Part shown: in pieces, positions 62,774 through 64,000 of the stretch
Layout: the number at the start of each line of letters is the position of its first letter
How positions within the stretch are numbered: position 1 is the first letter of the stretch
DNA from: JBGTBQ01 sp041749275
GTDB lineage: Bacteria; Acidobacteriota; Blastocatellia; Pyrinomonadales; Pyrinomonadaceae
Direction of reading: 5' to 3'
Length of the DNA: 64,000 bases
Assembly (NCBI GenBank): GCA_041749275.1
Contig: JBGTBQ010000295.1
Location: 1-64,000 of the forward strand
Program-made: the position numbers and the translations under genes
The notes under the pieces: model-generated
Database searches by the model: none
What the model saw: only the letters and a program-made list of their open reading frames with translations
Told to the model about the DNA's origin: nothing

Positions 62774-64000
62774 ATGATGTTAAGCATGTCTCCGGGTTTT
62801 GCGAACAAACTTTTTCGACACTTCCCTACATTATTCCTACTGGTCATCGCTCAGTTTTTTATCCCGGCGACTGTTCGCGCGAATTCCTTCGATATCACAA
62901 TAACGGCTCTTCCGTCCGACCCCGCTCGCGTCCATGTAGAGGGCGTAACCGGGACTGAAACGAAGGCTTGGTCGTTCCCCGGTGAACGCCTCACGACGGG
63001 AGGGCAAGGAGAAAGAGTTTCAAACTTCGCCCTTGCTGACGCTAGCGGCGTGGAAGTGCGTGTGCGGAGACTCGCGCCGGGAGAATTCGAGTCGGACGAC
63101 CCGGCGTCGCGTTTCAGTTATGACCTCATGCTCGCTCCGCCACTCAATGCGGCGGATGCGGCGCACCTTTCGTGGGTGTCTGGTGAGCGCGGAGTTCTTT
63201 TTCTCAGTGACGTGCTGCCTATTCTGCCGTCGAAGGGGAAAGTGGCGCTACAGCTATCGGTAAACTGGGAAGTGTTTTCGGTCGAGGCGAAAGACAGACA
63301 GGGAAGATTTGAAATACCTGATGCGGGCCGCTCCTTGTTTGTCATAGGTCGAGACTTGCGAGCACGAAACGGGCGGGTTGATACGATGGAGGTGACGCAC
63401 GTGATCGCGGGCGAGTGGGCATTCCCGGACGAAGAGATCGTAAAAACTTCAAAGGAAAATCTTGACGATTTCCGGAAGTTGATGGGCGGATTACCGCGAC
63501 GACATTCGATGGTCGTGCTCTTACCTTTTCCGAGTCAGGTCGCGGGGCAGCTTTGGAGCGCGGAGACGCGAGGCGGAACGGTGTTGCTGCTGTCCGGACG
63601 CTTGCCGTCCAAACTTGCCGCGTTGGCGCAACTAAACGCCGCGCTGACGCACGAATTGTTCCACCTCTGGGTTCCGAACGGCCTCGCTCTCAAGGGTGAT
63701 TACGGATGGTTCTATGAAGGGTTTACTCTCTATCAGGTGCTTCGCATGGGGATGCGACAAGGGCGGCTTACTTTTCAGGACTACCTGAATGCGCTGGGCA
63801 GGGCGTTCGACGCCTACAAGTCGGTGAGAGGGCGGCAGGAGCTTTCGCTGATCGAGGCGTCTGAAAGAAGATGGACGAGCAACCCCGCGTTCGTCTATCA
63901 CAAGGGGATGTTGGTGGCTTTCCTTTATGAACTGACATTGATGCGGAGAACGGAAGGGAAGAGTTCACTCGTCGAAGTATACCGTGAATTGTATCAGCGG
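62774..64000 (+). CDS. M61-like secreted zinc aminopeptidase (3' end beyond window)
   Basis: 409 codons without a stop; runs off the edge. Signal peptide (FPTLFLLVIAQFFIPATVRA). The zinc motif HELFHLW (H293) and, 22 residues on, the third-ligand region YEGFTLYQ (E315) match the M61/glycyl-aminopeptidase plan; the N-terminal 200 residues are a beta-sandwich (ITALPSDPARVHVEGVTG). Start codon uncertain between three close ATGs (62774, 62777, 62786). Likely cleaves peptides in the periplasm or outside the cell. Confidence 0.8.
   Translation, partial: MMLSMSPGFANKLFRHFPTLFLLVIAQFFIPATVRANSFDITITALPSDPARVHVEGVTGTETKAWSFPGERLTTGGQGERVSNFALADASGVEVRVRRLAPGEFESDDPASRFSYDLMLAPPLNAADAAHLSWVSGERGVLFLSDVLPILPSKGKVALQLSVNWEVFSVEAKDRQGRFEIPDAGRSLFVIGRDLRARNGRVDTMEVTHVIAGEWAFPDEEIVKTSKENLDDFRKLMGGLPRRHSMVVLLPFPSQVAGQLWSAETRGGTVLLLSGRLPSKLAALAQLNAALTHELFHLWVPNGLALKGDYGWFYEGFTLYQVLRMGMRQGRLTFQDYLNALGRAFDAYKSVRGRQELSLIEASERRWTSNPAFVYHKGMLVAFLYELTLMRRTEGKSSLVEVYRELYQR

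Overview
The window is a 64 kb piece of a high-GC (roughly 60 percent) bacterial chromosome. It most likely comes from the Acidobacteriota, probably the Blastocatellia/Pyrinomonadaceae side. This is inferred from family content: a TonB receptor with an N-terminal carboxypeptidase-regulatory domain, a VWFA-related protein of the acidobacterial type, BNR-propeller secreted proteins, degenerate zinc-ribbon membrane proteins and the intergenic repeats. No rRNA or tRNA gene, CRISPR array, integrase, transposase or prophage structural gene was seen. Most of the content is chromosomal housekeeping.

Layout. 0-5 kb: the 3' part of a STAND/TPR regulator, a beta-CASP nuclease, an orphan HicB with a destroyed HicA, and sucD. 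5-13 kb: ndk, nuoI, a cNMP/DUF1003 membrane protein, a HAD phosphatase, a SirB1-like protein, fdxA, a lone phage-type AAA ATPase and a CheY-like regulator. 13.5-16.7 kb: a minus-strand operon of secreted helical/TPR proteins ending in a frameshifted zinc-ribbon gene. 17-28.5 kb: larE, glutamate dehydrogenase, an OmpA-like outer-membrane protein, a BNR propeller, rpsA, an HU/IHF gene and a HIT hydrolase. 28.4-29.9 kb: a small toxin-antitoxin island next to a duplicated HIT 3' end. 30-41 kb: pgpH-hflX (hflX apparently starting with AUC), an NHL propeller, an M50 protease, then trpS-scpA-scpB-rluB. 41-48 kb: acyl-CoA dehydrogenase, an unusual STAS/GHKL/DUF4325 protein, meaB-mce and two tandem parvulins. 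48-64 kb: MBL hydrolase, mtnP, PfkB kinase, cutA, a fabI-membrane protein-cytosine deaminase operon, M48-LprI, purH, a VWA protein preceded by a 25-residue membrane microprotein, and a His/Cys-rich peptide beside a TonB receptor and an M61-like peptidase cut by the window edge.

Functional links. meaB and mce belong to the methylmalonyl-CoA branch and sit near an acyl-CoA dehydrogenase; sucD acts on the succinyl-CoA that branch produces. scpA-scpB-rluB is a conserved chromosome-segregation/rRNA-modification cluster. pgpH (predicted c-di-AMP hydrolase) is translationally coupled to hflX (ribosome rescue), which suggests shared stress control.

Three structural signals deserve most attention. 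(1) A recurrent class of intergenic palindromes whose arms are made of imperfect 7-nt tandem words, nearly always anchored at a gene's stop codon and sometimes supplying the stop codon and C-terminal residues. (2) Three toxin genes (hicA, a DUF5615 PIN-like gene, parE) are each broken by a different lesion while their antitoxins are intact. (3) A 783-bp duplication boundary in which the 3' end of the HIT gene occurs twice around a DUF433/DUF5615 module, resembling a gene-end-restoring insertion without an integrase.
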